In this document: in pieces, positions 15,866 through 25,299 of the stretch | How positions within the stretch are numbered: the first letter of the stretch is position 1 | How the letters are laid out: each line of letters begins with the position of its first letter | Source of the DNA: Lachnospiraceae bacterium | GTDB lineage: Bacteria; Bacillota; Clostridia; Lachnospirales; Lachnospiraceae | Length of the DNA stretch: 32,236 bases | Assembly (NCBI GenBank): GCA_900772845.1 | Contig: CAAGSD010000127.1 | Coordinates: forward strand, 1 to 32,236 | Reading direction: 5' to 3' | Notes under the pieces: generated by a model | Told to the model about the DNA's origin: nothing | Seen by the model: the letters and a program-made list of their open reading frames with translations, nothing else | Databases searched by the model: none | Translations under genes and position numbers: made by a program

Positions 15866-17587
15866 CTACAGTACTGCTTTTACATCCTCGGTCAGCTTCT
15901 CTACCTTAGCCTGTGCATCCTCTATGCTGCTGCCCTTAACACCCATGTAGAATTTGATCTTGGGCTCGGTTCCGGAAGGGCGTGCACAGCACCATGCGTT
16001 GTCGGGAAGCTCGAAGTACAGAACGTTGGACTTGGGAAGTCCGGTGGTGGTCTTCTCGCCGGTCTCCATGTCAATGATCACATCGTTCTGGTAATCACGG
16101 AACTTCTCCACCTTCAGGTCACCGAATGCCTTAGGCGGATTCTTACGAAGCTTTTCCATGATCTCTGCGATCTGTCTTGCACCGTCGATACCCTTCATGG
16201 TGATAGTATACTGGGTCTCCTTGAAGTAACCGTACTTCTCATACATGGATACCATCATATCCCACAAAGTCATATTATGCTTCTTGCAGTATGCAGCCAC
16301 TTCGCACAGACACATAACAGCTACAACAGCGTCCTTATCTCTTGCATGGGTACCTGCCAGACAGCCGTAGCTCTCTTCCAGACCAAATACATAATTGTTG
16401 CTGCCAGTCTGCTCGAAGAACTTGATCTGCTCACCGATGAACTTGAACCCTGTCAGTACTTCGATCAGCTTTACGCCATAAGCCTGGGTAATGGGCTTTG
16501 TCATATTGGTGGTAACAATAGTGGTCACCAGTGCAGGATTCTCGGGCATAGCGCCGGTTGCAGTCTTCTCTCTTAAGATATATTCTGCGATCAGCATACC
16601 GGACATATTACCGGTAAATGCCACATATTCTCCGGTCTTTTGATCCTTTGCATAAACACCCAGACGGTCTGCATCGGGATCGGTTGCCAGAACGATATCC
16701 GCATCCTTTTCCTTCGCCAGACGCAGCGCATAGGTAAATGCCTTGGGATCCTCGGGGTTCGGATAATCCAGTGTGGTAAAGTCCGGATCCGGATTCTCCT
16801 GCTCGGGAACGACATAGACATGCTTGAATCCCAGCTCAGAAAGGATACGTCTCACGGGCTTGTTACCGGTACCGCATAACGGAGTATATACGATCTTGAT
16901 GTCATCTGCCATTTCCTGAATAACATCGGGATGAATGATCTGCTTTTTCAATTCTGCCATGTATTTGTCATCGATCTCTTTACCGATCACCTGATAGAGA
17001 CCTGCCTTTTCAGCATCTTCTCTGCTCATGGTCTTCACGGTATGATAATCCTTGATGGCCTGTACTTCGGTGATGATGTCCTTGTCGATAGGAGCGGTTA
17101 CCTGTGCGCCGTCTTCCCAGTATACTTTGTAGCCGTTGTACTCAGGAGGGTTGTGGCTTGCGGTCACTACGATACCTGCGGTACATCCCAGCGTACGAAG
17201 GGCAAAGGACAGTTCCGGGGTAGGTCTTAAAGATTCAAAAATATATGCTTTGATACCATTGGCTGCCAGACATCTTGCTGCCTCATCGGAAAACTCGGGA
17301 GACATACGGCGGGAATCGAATGCGATTGCCACACCCTTGCTCTGGGTACCACGCTTGATAATATAATTTGCAAGACCCTGAGTTGCCTTACGAACGGTAT
17401 ATACGTTCATACGGTTGGTTCCTGCACCGATCACACCACGCAGGCCGCCGGTACCGAATTCCAGTTCCTTGTAAAAACGATCTTCCACTTCTGCCTCGTT
17501 GTTGCGGATTGCCAGAAGTTCATCCTTGGTCTTCTGGTCAAAATAATCATCATTCAACCAGAAATTCAGTTCGTCCATATAACTCAT
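15866..17587 (-). CDS. Phosphoglucomutase / phosphomannomutase
   Basis: Interconverts glucose-6-phosphate and glucose-1-phosphate (or the mannose equivalents), feeding RfbA and UDP-glucose synthesis. The protein has 573 residues, as in Firmicutes PgcA-type enzymes. Catalytic phosphoserine Ser144 is in TASHNPPEYNG, the metal-binding loop DPDADR is at 303-308, the sugar-binding GLEESYG loop follows, and the phosphate-binding SGTEPKIKFY is near the C-terminus. The ATG at 17587 has AGGAGG 8 nt upstream. It has its own promoter and sits between two GT2 gene groups, consistent with precursor supply. The PgcA-like length and domain order favour glucose, but mannose use is not excluded. Confidence 0.93.
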   Translation of the reverse strand: MSYMDELNFWLNDDYFDQKTKDELLAIRNNEAEVEDRFYKELEFGTGGLRGVIGAGTNRMNVYTVRKATQGLANYIIKRGTQSKGVAIAFDSRRMSPEFSDEAARCLAANGIKAYIFESLRPTPELSFALRTLGCTAGIVVTASHNPPEYNGYKVYWEDGAQVTAPIDKDIITEVQAIKDYHTVKTMSREDAEKAGLYQVIGKEIDDKYMAELKKQIIHPDVIQEMADDIKIVYTPLCGTGNKPVRRILSELGFKHVYVVPEQENPDPDFTTLDYPNPEDPKAFTYALRLAKEKDADIVLATDPDADRLGVYAKDQKTGEYVAFTGNMSGMLIAEYILREKTATGAMPENPALVTTIVTTNMTKPITQAYGVKLIEVLTGFKFIGEQIKFFEQTGSNNYVFGLEESYGCLAGTHARDKDAVVAVMCLCEVAAYCKKHNMTLWDMMVSMYEKYGYFKETQYTITMKGIDGARQIAEIMEKLRKNPPKAFGDLKVEKFRDYQNDVIIDMETGEKTTTGLPKSNVLYFELPDNAWCCARPSGTEPKIKFYMGVKGSSIEDAQAKVEKLTEDVKAVL

Positions 17588-17648
17588 TTTCCTATCCTCC
17601 TGTTTTATCGCTATCTTTATCTTTCTTCAGTAAACGCTTTCCGCACAT

Positions 17649-17677
17649 ATTTTACCATAGATTACCTTTACTGAAAA
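17649..17677 (-). promoter_or_regulatory. Promoter of the phosphoglucomutase gene
   Basis: TTTTCA (17672-17677) and an extended -10 TGGTAAAAT (hexamer 17649-17654) are 17 bp apart. The 13-base word TATGGTAAAATAT is shared exactly with the rfbB promoter. An inverted repeat TTCAGTAAA/TTTACTGAA (17626-17634, 17667-17675) flanks it. Confidence 0.55.
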
Positions 17678-17684
17678 GAATTAT

Positions 17685-19754
17685 TTAACGTCCGCTAACT
17701 GACGGATCCTTCAGGGCATAATCGCTGCGGTCCAGCGAGAAATTCGGATTGTAATAGGGATCTCCCGCCTCCAGCTGTGCCTTCCATTTTTCACGGAAAT
17801 GTTCGGATTCTTTGTTGTATCGCTCCGCCTTCTCTCCCTGATCATCCAGACCTCTGGAAACAGATTCATAATGATACAGTTCCGCAAAAGGCGTCCATAC
17901 ATTTAACAGACCAAGTTCCCGCAGTTTCAGGCAGAAATCCACATCATTTAAGGAGATCACAAAGCTTTCCTCCAGGCCTCCCACCTTTTCATACAGACTC
18001 TTTTTCACCAACAGGCAGGCTCCTGTCACTGCCGTGACATTCTGAGTGTAGCACAGACGTCCCATGTAACCCAGATTCTGTACCGGAATACGGTAATGGG
18101 TATGTCCCGCAGTGCGATGGGCTCCCAGTCCGATGACCACACCGGCATGCTGTATCGTCTTGTCCGCATAGTACAGCTTCGCTCCCACGGCACCCACGTC
18201 TTCCCGCTGTGCATACATGAGCATTTCTTCCATCCAGTTGGCGGTAATGACCTCTGTATCATTGTTCAGCAACAGGATATATTCACCGGTGCCATAGGAT
18301 ACACCCAGATTGTTCACCGCAGAATAGTTAAAGTCACCATGATAGGTCACCACAGAGATTCGTCCATCCTCACTGTGCAGGATACCACCGTCATGACCGC
18401 AGACCGTACGCAGCTTGCATCTTTCTGCGTAGGAATCACTGCCGGACAGGCCAAGCAGCTGGGAATAATAATCCTTGATCTCCGGCGTGGTACTGTTGTT
18501 CTCTACGATAAGGATCTCATAATTGCTCCAGGTACTGTTCTTCTGAATGGAAGTGATACAGCGCTTCAGATCTTCCACATGATCTTTATTCGCAATCACG
18601 ATTGAGATCTTCGGATCTCCCAGGATCTGATAACGGATCCGGAAAATGGTGGCACAGGCTCTGGTACTGGTGATCTGAAAATGCTTGAAGCCATGTTTTT
18701 TCAAATGATCCGCCACAGCCCCCTTGGCTGCCTCGATGGCATAGGGCTTCGCATCAATGCTGGCTGCAGTACTGCCTTCATGGCTTCTCCAGTAATACAT
18801 CAGTCTGGGCACATGCACGATTTTCTGTGCTCTGTCCGTCAGGCGCAGGATCATATCGTGATCCTGTGCACCGTCAAAAGCTGTACGGAACAGTTCCTCG
18901 CCTTCCAGCAGTTTTCTGGAAAAAACGCTGAAATGGCAGATATAGTTATTCGCCCGCAGATTATCCGGCGCATAATCCGGTTTAAAATGCATGGTCAGCA
19001 TTTTATTGATATCATTTTCCTTAAACGTCGTCTCATCACAATACAGATAATCTGCGCCCTGTTCATTGATCGCCTTCACATATTCAAACAGGACGGAAGG
19101 GTGGATAATATCATCCTGATCAAACAGACCGATATAATCCCCGGCAGCCAGTTTATAACATTCATTGGTGTTATAAGAAATGCCTCCGTTGTGATCCAGA
19201 TGTTTGTATACGATACGGCCGTCTGCCTTTGCCACATATTCTTTGCAGATTTCTTCGATATACGCATGCTCCGCATCGGAACCGTCCGCCAGACACAGTT
19301 CCCAGTTCGGATATGTCTGATTCATTACAGAGTCTAACATCTGTATCTGGAATTCCCGCTTATTGTTCCACAGTGGCACCAGAATACTGATCTTCGGCAT
19401 ATAAGGGAAAATGGTAGTTTCCTCTTTTTTTCTCTGCTCCACATCGGGAAAGCTTCCGGTACCGTAGGCTTCCATCAGACCCTTCTGGTGGCTCTTGTTA
19501 CGGATCTTGCGCAGAATGTCCTTCGGTCCTCCGCAGTGGGACAGACGGTCCTTCTGTCTCTGTGCAAAATGGATCAGGCTTCTGGCAGGACCTGTTGCCT
19601 TCCAGAATTTATTCTTTTTGATCCGATCCAGCTTGAACTGAAGATCCTCCTTCTCGGATTCCAGCACTACGATCTTGTCCGCCAGGTCTGCACACTTTTC
19701 ATGCTCCCTTTCGTAGGCTTCCTTATAATTCATCTCTGTGTTGTTTTCTGACAT
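17685..19754 (-). CDS. Two-domain GT2 glycosyltransferase
   Basis: From ATG 19754 (GGAGG 6 nt upstream) the protein has 689 residues; an in-frame ATG at 19799 lacks a good site. A coiled-coil-like N-terminus rich in Glu/Lys (about 8-50) precedes two GT2 domains. The first begins ISILVPLWN (122-130) and has the donor loop LFDQDDI (210-216). The second begins ISIVIANKDH (383-392) and has LLNNDTEV (495-502), followed by LNDVDFCLKLRELG. Two intact catalytic loops suggest it adds two residues or alternating linkages, as in WsaE-like bifunctional enzymes; that is inference. It follows the next GT2 gene by about 50 bp in the export operon. No membrane segment is obvious. Confidence 0.86.
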   Translation of the reverse strand: MSENNTEMNYKEAYEREHEKCADLADKIVVLESEKEDLQFKLDRIKKNKFWKATGPARSLIHFAQRQKDRLSHCGGPKDILRKIRNKSHQKGLMEAYGTGSFPDVEQRKKEETTIFPYMPKISILVPLWNNKREFQIQMLDSVMNQTYPNWELCLADGSDAEHAYIEEICKEYVAKADGRIVYKHLDHNGGISYNTNECYKLAAGDYIGLFDQDDIIHPSVLFEYVKAINEQGADYLYCDETTFKENDINKMLTMHFKPDYAPDNLRANNYICHFSVFSRKLLEGEELFRTAFDGAQDHDMILRLTDRAQKIVHVPRLMYYWRSHEGSTAASIDAKPYAIEAAKGAVADHLKKHGFKHFQITSTRACATIFRIRYQILGDPKISIVIANKDHVEDLKRCITSIQKNSTWSNYEILIVENNSTTPEIKDYYSQLLGLSGSDSYAERCKLRTVCGHDGGILHSEDGRISVVTYHGDFNYSAVNNLGVSYGTGEYILLLNNDTEVITANWMEEMLMYAQREDVGAVGAKLYYADKTIQHAGVVIGLGAHRTAGHTHYRIPVQNLGYMGRLCYTQNVTAVTGACLLVKKSLYEKVGGLEESFVISLNDVDFCLKLRELGLLNVWTPFAELYHYESVSRGLDDQGEKAERYNKESEHFREKWKAQLEAGDPYYNPNFSLDRSDYALKDPSVSGR

Positions 19755-19805
19755 ATGTTTCCTCCGTGATACGCCCCACTTTTCCGAATGGCGGCGCATC
19801 CTGTT

Positions 19806-21842
19806 CTATTCTGTTGCCCGGGATTTTTCCACCGTCATGTATTTGCCCGTAGTGTTCCAAAGCTTCAGTTTACTTACACGGTTTACGGCCAGTACCGCAA
19901 TACTGTAAGTTCCTGCGGGGAGTTGCTCTCCCTTACGACTGACGCAGAATCCTCCCAGCGCCACATTTTTCTGATCCGGAAGATTTTCCTCCAGTTCCTG
20001 TCGATACGCCGGCAAAAGTTTCATAAACCAAGTGCCCCGATCCGTATCCTGCGACACATCGGTTTCTGCCGGTAATAGCAGCAGGTATTTCTCATAACAT
20101 GCATTGTCATCTCCGAGGATCACGCTGTATCCCTGGATCCGCTCCGGTCCCGCTGTCTCCACTCTCGCCATCAGGCACTCATCCTTTCGAATCTTCTGCA
20201 GGTCTTCTCCTCCGGGAAGTCCCGCTTTCCAGACAGGCTCCTGCAAAATATTCCGATCCGTAAGATAGGCCGGAACGACACGGCTGTCCAGTCCTTCTCT
20301 GTTCAGTCCCTGCGGATAAAAAGGATCCTCTCCGCGAAACTGTGGATGCATCTGATAGAGCAGTTCTCTCTCTTCCGTCAGACGGCGCATTTTTTCAGGA
20401 CTCTCATCGCTTCCCCTGCTCAGGGATTCATGATGATAGGCAAAACAGTCATTCAACACGACATTATAATAACCCATTTCTATAAGGCGAAATCCCAGAT
20501 CCACATCATTGTAGGCTACCCGCAATGCCTCTTGAAAACCGCCGGCCTCCTGAAATACCTCTTTTTTTATAAGAAGGCAGGCTCCCGTCACCGCCACACA
20601 GTCCTGATCGTAGCGGTTTCTGCCGAAATAATAGCTTCTGTCATCTTCCATGAACTGCAGTTTGTGCACCGGTCCCACCGGAAGATTGACAATACCGTCA
20701 TGCTGTATCTTCACAGAGTCGGGATAATACAGCTTTAATCCCACACTGCCTGTATAAGGCTGCATGGCATGCAGAACCATTTTTTCCAGCCAGTCATTAC
20801 CGCATACTTCGATATCATCATTCAGGAACAATACATAGTTCCCTTCCGCCAGCTTTGCCCCCCGGTTACACATGGCGGAGAAATTAAATTCTTCCGGTTC
20901 ATAGATGTAGCGGACCGTTACCCCGCTTTCCCGGATCCGTTCTGCCAGCTGCTCAGTCTTTTTCTTGTTTTCCACACAGCTTCCGTTGTCCACCAGCAGG
21001 ATCTCCATGGGAACTTTACTTTCCGGCCGTCTGGTCAGGGAAATCAGACATTTCTCCAGCACCTCAGGATTGTCTTTGGAAGGGATGATCACGGAAACCT
21101 TCTGTTCCCCCGCCAACAATGCTTTGATCTCTTCGGCTGCTCCGGCTGCCAGTTCCATGGCCAGCTGTGGGGATTCCCCCGTCCGCAGATACGCCTCCCA
21201 GAAATTCCGCACTTCCTTTGTTTCCCCGGCACATAGCTCCGGTCCCTGAATTCCCATACCGGAAGCAGGAAAATTACCATGGAACAGTACTTTTTCTATA
21301 TGTCCGATGGTGTGACAGTCTCTCTCGAAACCACCGGCTGCCAGGAATATCCGGTCCATTAACGGACGGATTTCTTCTACATTGGTAAACAGGACTTCTT
21401 TTCCGGTACTCTCGCTCTCAGTTACAACAGGTTTTTCTCCGAGTCTCTGTAACAGCCTGCTCCGCACAGCCACAACACTTCCCACATAGAAACAGGCCCG
21501 GTAAGTATCCGGTGACCAGCAGGGTCTGTACCAGGGAGTACAGCGCTCCCCCTTTTCCCCCAACAGATCCTCATCTCCATAGACGATCTCTACATCCGGG
21601 TGTCTTGCAAAGTAAGCGTTGATCCATTGCAGTGCATTTTCCGCAAGCAGTCCTTCCGCCTGCCGGAAAATTACAAATTCTGCGGTTTCCAGGCCCATTG
21701 CTTTCGAGGGATTGCCTGCATCTGCCCTTTCCTGCTCCGTGGCCCACTGCTCATAGGTAACCTTAAGCTGTGCCAGTTCTTTTTCATATTTTTTATCCTG
21801 CTGTGCCACCAACATCTGCTTTACCGCTGCCCGAATACCCAA
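19806..21842 (-). CDS. GT2 glycosyltransferase with degenerate first domain
   Basis: The 678-residue protein starts at TTG 21842 with AAGGAG 9 nt upstream; the next ATG is residue 10. The N-terminal half (about 20-230) resembles only the back half of a GT2 domain: it keeps IVYGDEDLL (87-94) but lacks the starting VSIIIP strand and the first donor-binding segment. The second GT2 domain is complete: VSVIIPSKDN (249-258), LLVDNGSC, FNFSAMCNRG, FLNDDIEV (339-346) and YNDVDLGFRLIEMGY. A beta-rich C-terminal region (about 530-678) follows. Probably only the second domain is catalytic. It lies in the operon 31 nt after the methyltransferase-kinase gene. Sugar specificity is unknown. Confidence 0.82.
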   Translation of the reverse strand: MGIRAAVKQMLVAQQDKKYEKELAQLKVTYEQWATEQERADAGNPSKAMGLETAEFVIFRQAEGLLAENALQWINAYFARHPDVEIVYGDEDLLGEKGERCTPWYRPCWSPDTYRACFYVGSVVAVRSRLLQRLGEKPVVTESESTGKEVLFTNVEEIRPLMDRIFLAAGGFERDCHTIGHIEKVLFHGNFPASGMGIQGPELCAGETKEVRNFWEAYLRTGESPQLAMELAAGAAEEIKALLAGEQKVSVIIPSKDNPEVLEKCLISLTRRPESKVPMEILLVDNGSCVENKKKTEQLAERIRESGVTVRYIYEPEEFNFSAMCNRGAKLAEGNYVLFLNDDIEVCGNDWLEKMVLHAMQPYTGSVGLKLYYPDSVKIQHDGIVNLPVGPVHKLQFMEDDRSYYFGRNRYDQDCVAVTGACLLIKKEVFQEAGGFQEALRVAYNDVDLGFRLIEMGYYNVVLNDCFAYHHESLSRGSDESPEKMRRLTEERELLYQMHPQFRGEDPFYPQGLNREGLDSRVVPAYLTDRNILQEPVWKAGLPGGEDLQKIRKDECLMARVETAGPERIQGYSVILGDDNACYEKYLLLLPAETDVSQDTDRGTWFMKLLPAYRQELEENLPDQKNVALGGFCVSRKGEQLPAGTYSIAVLAVNRVSKLKLWNTTGKYMTVEKSRATE

Positions 21843-21873
21843 GCTGTCTGTCTCCTTTGATCAAATTACTTCT

Positions 21874-23946
21874 TTAGAAAAATTTTTTCACATTTCCTGC
21901 CATGTCCTTTGCCATAGCCAGGGGAATCTGCACGATCTCCATCTTTACAGTCAATGTATTTTCTGCCTTTCTGTCCAGGGCATCCACACGGATCGTCAGA
22001 TTGGGATCCTCTGTGGGGAATACCACGCTGGGCTGCTCTGCACCGTCTGTAGATTTCAGAATACGGCCGTTGGCTGCAAATACCTTTTTATCCTGCAACG
22101 GTACGGGCTGTCCGTTCATGGCAAGCTCCCTGATCTTACAGATGCAGGAACACATGGCAGGATCCAGGCGCAGCGCATGTACATTGCCGTCAAATTTCAC
22201 TGCAAATTCCACCTGTTTTTCCGCTACATACACATTCTCGGGAAAATAGGAATTTTCTTCGGAAAATCCCTGTCCCTTATCCTTGTAGATCTGTACCCGG
22301 AGTTCCCCCTCCGTCTGTCGGAACCGTCCGATCCATTCGGTGGGCTTATAAATTTCACCGCCTAAAAGATTGCGGATCTCTCCCATGGATAATTTCTGTC
22401 CGGTGACATATTTCTGGAATTCCATCTCCTGCTCTCTGTACTGTCTGGCCTCATTTTCCGTGATGTCCAGGCGATCCAGTATGCGCTCCAGTTCCAGAGC
22501 ATTACGTCTCTCATCCTCCAGCACATAACAATAAATTGCACGAAACGCCAGTGCTCTGGTCTCTATAGGACGGTCAAAGGTCCACTCATAATCGATCAGT
22601 GTCCACCGATCCCCATCCACTAAAATATTGGCAAAGATCAGATCAAAATCCGCCACAGGTTTCTCTTCACCGAAACCTACTCTCTCCAGATATTCCGCAA
22701 ACAGCTTATGGAAGCCTTCTACATCCTGCCTGTCCAGGCATTCATCCATCAGCTCCGACAGAGGTCTGCCCGGTACAAATTCAAATTCTGCATAAGGAAC
22801 ACCGTTCTCTTCCCCTAAATGACATACATTGACTTCCAGCTGGCTTCCCGCATAACGCTCCTTTAATTTTTCATAGGCTTCCGCCATATGACGCACATGT
22901 TCCTGTGCGCCTTCGGTGAGAGGGTATTTCCGTACTGCCGGGTGCCCCTGTCCGTCCCGCAGGATCTCCGTACGGATCCGGAAATTCTCTGCACGGTCAT
23001 TGGAATATCTGACATATTTCAGTTCAAAAGGCTTCCCGATCACCGCAAGGTAAGAGTTGGAGAATACAGAAAACAGGCCTTCCTCCACGATGCCGTCAAA
23101 GGCACTTTTTTCATCAAACAATAACATTCTGTCACGGTCAAAGTTGCGCAGATTGTTAGAAAGTTCTCCTCTTCCCGGAAGATAGGTATCCGAATAGACC
23201 GTTGTCATAAATTTATAATCGGGATACGGATAATAGAAACTGCGTTCTGTCACGCCACAGGTATCAAAGATCCCTTCCAGCTTTTTTCTGGAAAAAGTCC
23301 GGACCACACCGCCGTCGGGATAATTCTCGATGCCGGAAAACCAACTGCCCAGATGGTCTTCTTTACAGCCTGCAAAATATTTCAGGCCATATTTATTCTC
23401 TATGGCAATGACAATTCTTCCCTCCGGTGCCAGATGCTTTTGCAGAATTTTCAAAAAATCCTCATACGGCGTCTTCCCGCCTATGTATGCCTGTCCGTAT
23501 TCAAATACACCAATGAGACAGATATAGTCATAATCTGCGGGCAGATCCGGCTCCACATCGGTAAAATTGCCTACATGGATCGTCACGTTTTCACAGTCAC
23601 TGTGGCGGTAAGCATTGATCAGGCTGCGCTTTTTGGACAGATCCACGCAGGTCACTTCCCCTGCTTTTCGGGACAACGCTCCCGTGATGGCTCCGCAGCC
23701 GCTGCCTACCTCCAGCACCTTATCCGTGCTTTGTATCGGCAGAAAATCCACAATATTTTCTCTAAGGGCAGACAAATGATACAGGATCGGCCAGCTTTTC
23801 CGTTCTGCAATGATCCGGTCGTATTCCACGGTACTGTATTTTTTAACAATTTCCATGATCTCGTCTTCCACACTGCCGTCACAGTAGTAATCCTCTCCGG
23901 GATACTTATCCAGATTCAGTGTCACTTTGCCGATGGTCTCTGTCAT
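21874..23946 (-). CDS. Methyltransferase-kinase fusion, WbdD-like candidate chain terminator
   Basis: A 690-residue fusion. Residues about 40-270 are a class I SAM methyltransferase: motif I VLEVGSGCG (77-85) and acidic CVDLS (Asp102). Residues about 300-480 look like an aminoglycoside-phosphotransferase/choline-kinase fold: a candidate ATP-binding Lys340 in AVRKYPL, a catalytic loop ADFDLIFAN (Asp435, Asn440; His of the usual HxDxxxxN is Asp433) and a metal motif LIDYEWT (Asp452). A beta-rich C-terminus (about 500-690) is unassigned. In WbdD of E. coli O9a a methyltransferase and a kinase cap the polysaccharide end and stop growth. The next gene upstream, 3 nt away, is the export ATPase with a sugar-binding tail, the partner that reads such caps. 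Domain calls are firm; the capping role is inferred. Confidence 0.75.
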   Translation of the reverse strand: MTETIGKVTLNLDKYPGEDYYCDGSVEDEIMEIVKKYSTVEYDRIIAERKSWPILYHLSALRENIVDFLPIQSTDKVLEVGSGCGAITGALSRKAGEVTCVDLSKKRSLINAYRHSDCENVTIHVGNFTDVEPDLPADYDYICLIGVFEYGQAYIGGKTPYEDFLKILQKHLAPEGRIVIAIENKYGLKYFAGCKEDHLGSWFSGIENYPDGGVVRTFSRKKLEGIFDTCGVTERSFYYPYPDYKFMTTVYSDTYLPGRGELSNNLRNFDRDRMLLFDEKSAFDGIVEEGLFSVFSNSYLAVIGKPFELKYVRYSNDRAENFRIRTEILRDGQGHPAVRKYPLTEGAQEHVRHMAEAYEKLKERYAGSQLEVNVCHLGEENGVPYAEFEFVPGRPLSELMDECLDRQDVEGFHKLFAEYLERVGFGEEKPVADFDLIFANILVDGDRWTLIDYEWTFDRPIETRALAFRAIYCYVLEDERRNALELERILDRLDITENEARQYREQEMEFQKYVTGQKLSMGEIRNLLGGEIYKPTEWIGRFRQTEGELRVQIYKDKGQGFSEENSYFPENVYVAEKQVEFAVKFDGNVHALRLDPAMCSCICKIRELAMNGQPVPLQDKKVFAANGRILKSTDGAEQPSVVFPTEDPNLTIRVDALDRKAENTLTVKMEIVQIPLAMAKDMAGNVKKFF

Positions 23947-23949
23947 GAA

Positions 23950-25293
23950 TTACTTCTCCTTTTCCTCATCCCACACTTTGGTTTCGGAATCCATATCATA
24001 ATATCCTACGGTGTTTTTATTGGACACCACCGAAATGTTCAATGCATCATACAATCTGTGATATACCTCAAAGGTATCCTGATTGTAACCTGTCACGCCA
24101 AGAGACAGCAGATATTCTCCACCCTGCAGATTCATCTTCTGCGTGAATGTCACATTTTTCACATCTCCCGGTTCCACACTGTCCAAAAAGGCCTTTTCTA
24201 TCATGGTGTTGGTACCCGTGATCTCCACGCCAATGACATTTTTTACGGAAAACGCAAAAATCGGTGCCGGGATATGTTCCATAAAACGCACTTTCATGTG
24301 AATCGTGAACATACTGCCCTTCAAAATAGCATTGGTTGGTACTCCTCTGTCATCTGTAATATAAAAGTCCTCGATCTGCGCCTGCTTGGTACCATATTCC
24401 AGCGCATTGGGATTCTGCCCCTTTGCCGCTGCCGAAGCGTCTGATACATTTTTCCCCTTTTCATCAGCAGACTTTGCCGCTGCCCGCTGCAGATCCGCAT
24501 CCTCCAACAGGCTTGCTGTCTCTTCCCCTTCGCTCTCCGGTCCGTCATACTGCCCCACCAGAACCCGCTTATAGGTATCGATCATAGCCTTGGGACTGCC
24601 TTCTCCCAGGATATTTCCCTGATTCAGCAGATATACGCGGTCGCAGTACTTGCTGATGCTGCTCAGATCATGACTGACAAATACAATGGTCTTGCCCATT
24701 TTTTTGAATTCTTCGAACTTATGATAGCATTTCGCCTGGAAAAAGACATCTCCCACGCTCAATGCCTCATCCACGATGAGAATCTCCGGTTCGATATTGA
24801 TAGCCACAGCAAACGCCAGACGTACGAACATACCGCTGGAATATGTCTTCACCGGCTGATAGACATAGTCTCCGATGTCCGCAAAGCTTAAGATCTCCGG
24901 CAGTTTTGCCTCGATCTCTTTCTCGGAAAATCCCATCATGGTACCGTTCAGATACACATTTTCAATGCCGTTGTATTCCATATTGAATCCGGCACCAAGC
25001 TCCAGCAGGGCAGAAATACGTCCGTTTACCAGCACTCTTCCTGAAGTGGGATTCAGTACACCGGTAATGATCTTCAGGATCGTGGATTTACCGGAACCAT
25101 TGGTACCGATGATGCCTACGGTCTCTCCCTGGTATATTTTCATATCCACACCCTTCAGAGCATAATGAAGCTTGTGCTTTTTCTTTTTTCCAAAGCCGAA
25201 AGCTTCTTTCATTCTGTCTGAAGGTTTGTCATATAATTTATAGATTTTCTGGACATTGTCTACTTCAATGGCCAGTTTTTTCTTTTCCTGCAT
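23950..25293 (-). CDS. wzt: Polysaccharide ABC exporter ATPase with C-terminal carbohydrate-binding domain (Wzt type)
   Basis: Energises export of undecaprenyl-linked polysaccharide. The 447-residue protein has a nucleotide-binding domain (1-about 245): Walker A GTNGSGKST (63-71), signature YSSGM (151-155), Walker B ILIVDEAL (171-178) and SHD H-loop (207-209), with the LELGAGFN stretch typical of TagH/RfbB-type exporters. After an Ala/Glu-rich linker (about 250-295), residues about 298-440 form a beta-sandwich-like tail (YGTKQAQIEDFYITDDRG onward) like the Wzt carbohydrate-binding domain. Simple TagH/RfbB-type ATPases end near 250 residues. Such tails recognise chain-end modifications in E. 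coli O9a. It is tightly spaced with its neighbours (6 nt and 3 nt). Confidence 0.88.
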   Translation of the reverse strand: MQEKKKLAIEVDNVQKIYKLYDKPSDRMKEAFGFGKKKKHKLHYALKGVDMKIYQGETVGIIGTNGSGKSTILKIITGVLNPTSGRVLVNGRISALLELGAGFNMEYNGIENVYLNGTMMGFSEKEIEAKLPEILSFADIGDYVYQPVKTYSSGMFVRLAFAVAINIEPEILIVDEALSVGDVFFQAKCYHKFEEFKKMGKTIVFVSHDLSSISKYCDRVYLLNQGNILGEGSPKAMIDTYKRVLVGQYDGPESEGEETASLLEDADLQRAAAKSADEKGKNVSDASAAAKGQNPNALEYGTKQAQIEDFYITDDRGVPTNAILKGSMFTIHMKVRFMEHIPAPIFAFSVKNVIGVEITGTNTMIEKAFLDSVEPGDVKNVTFTQKMNLQGGEYLLSLGVTGYNQDTFEVYHRLYDALNISVVSNKNTVGYYDMDSETKVWDEEKEK

Positions 25294-25299
25294 AAATTT

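Noticed and set aside
17626..17675. TTCAGTAAA inverted repeat around the phosphoglucomutase promoter as an operator
   Set aside because: Nine-bp arms 32 nt apart could arise by chance in AT-rich DNA; noted with the promoter but not claimed as a site.
23353..24444. 363-codon plus-strand open frame across the methyltransferase-kinase and wzt genes
   Set aside because: It spans the junction of two well-supported minus-strand genes; its composition is His/Phe/Ile-rich, typical of antisense reading.
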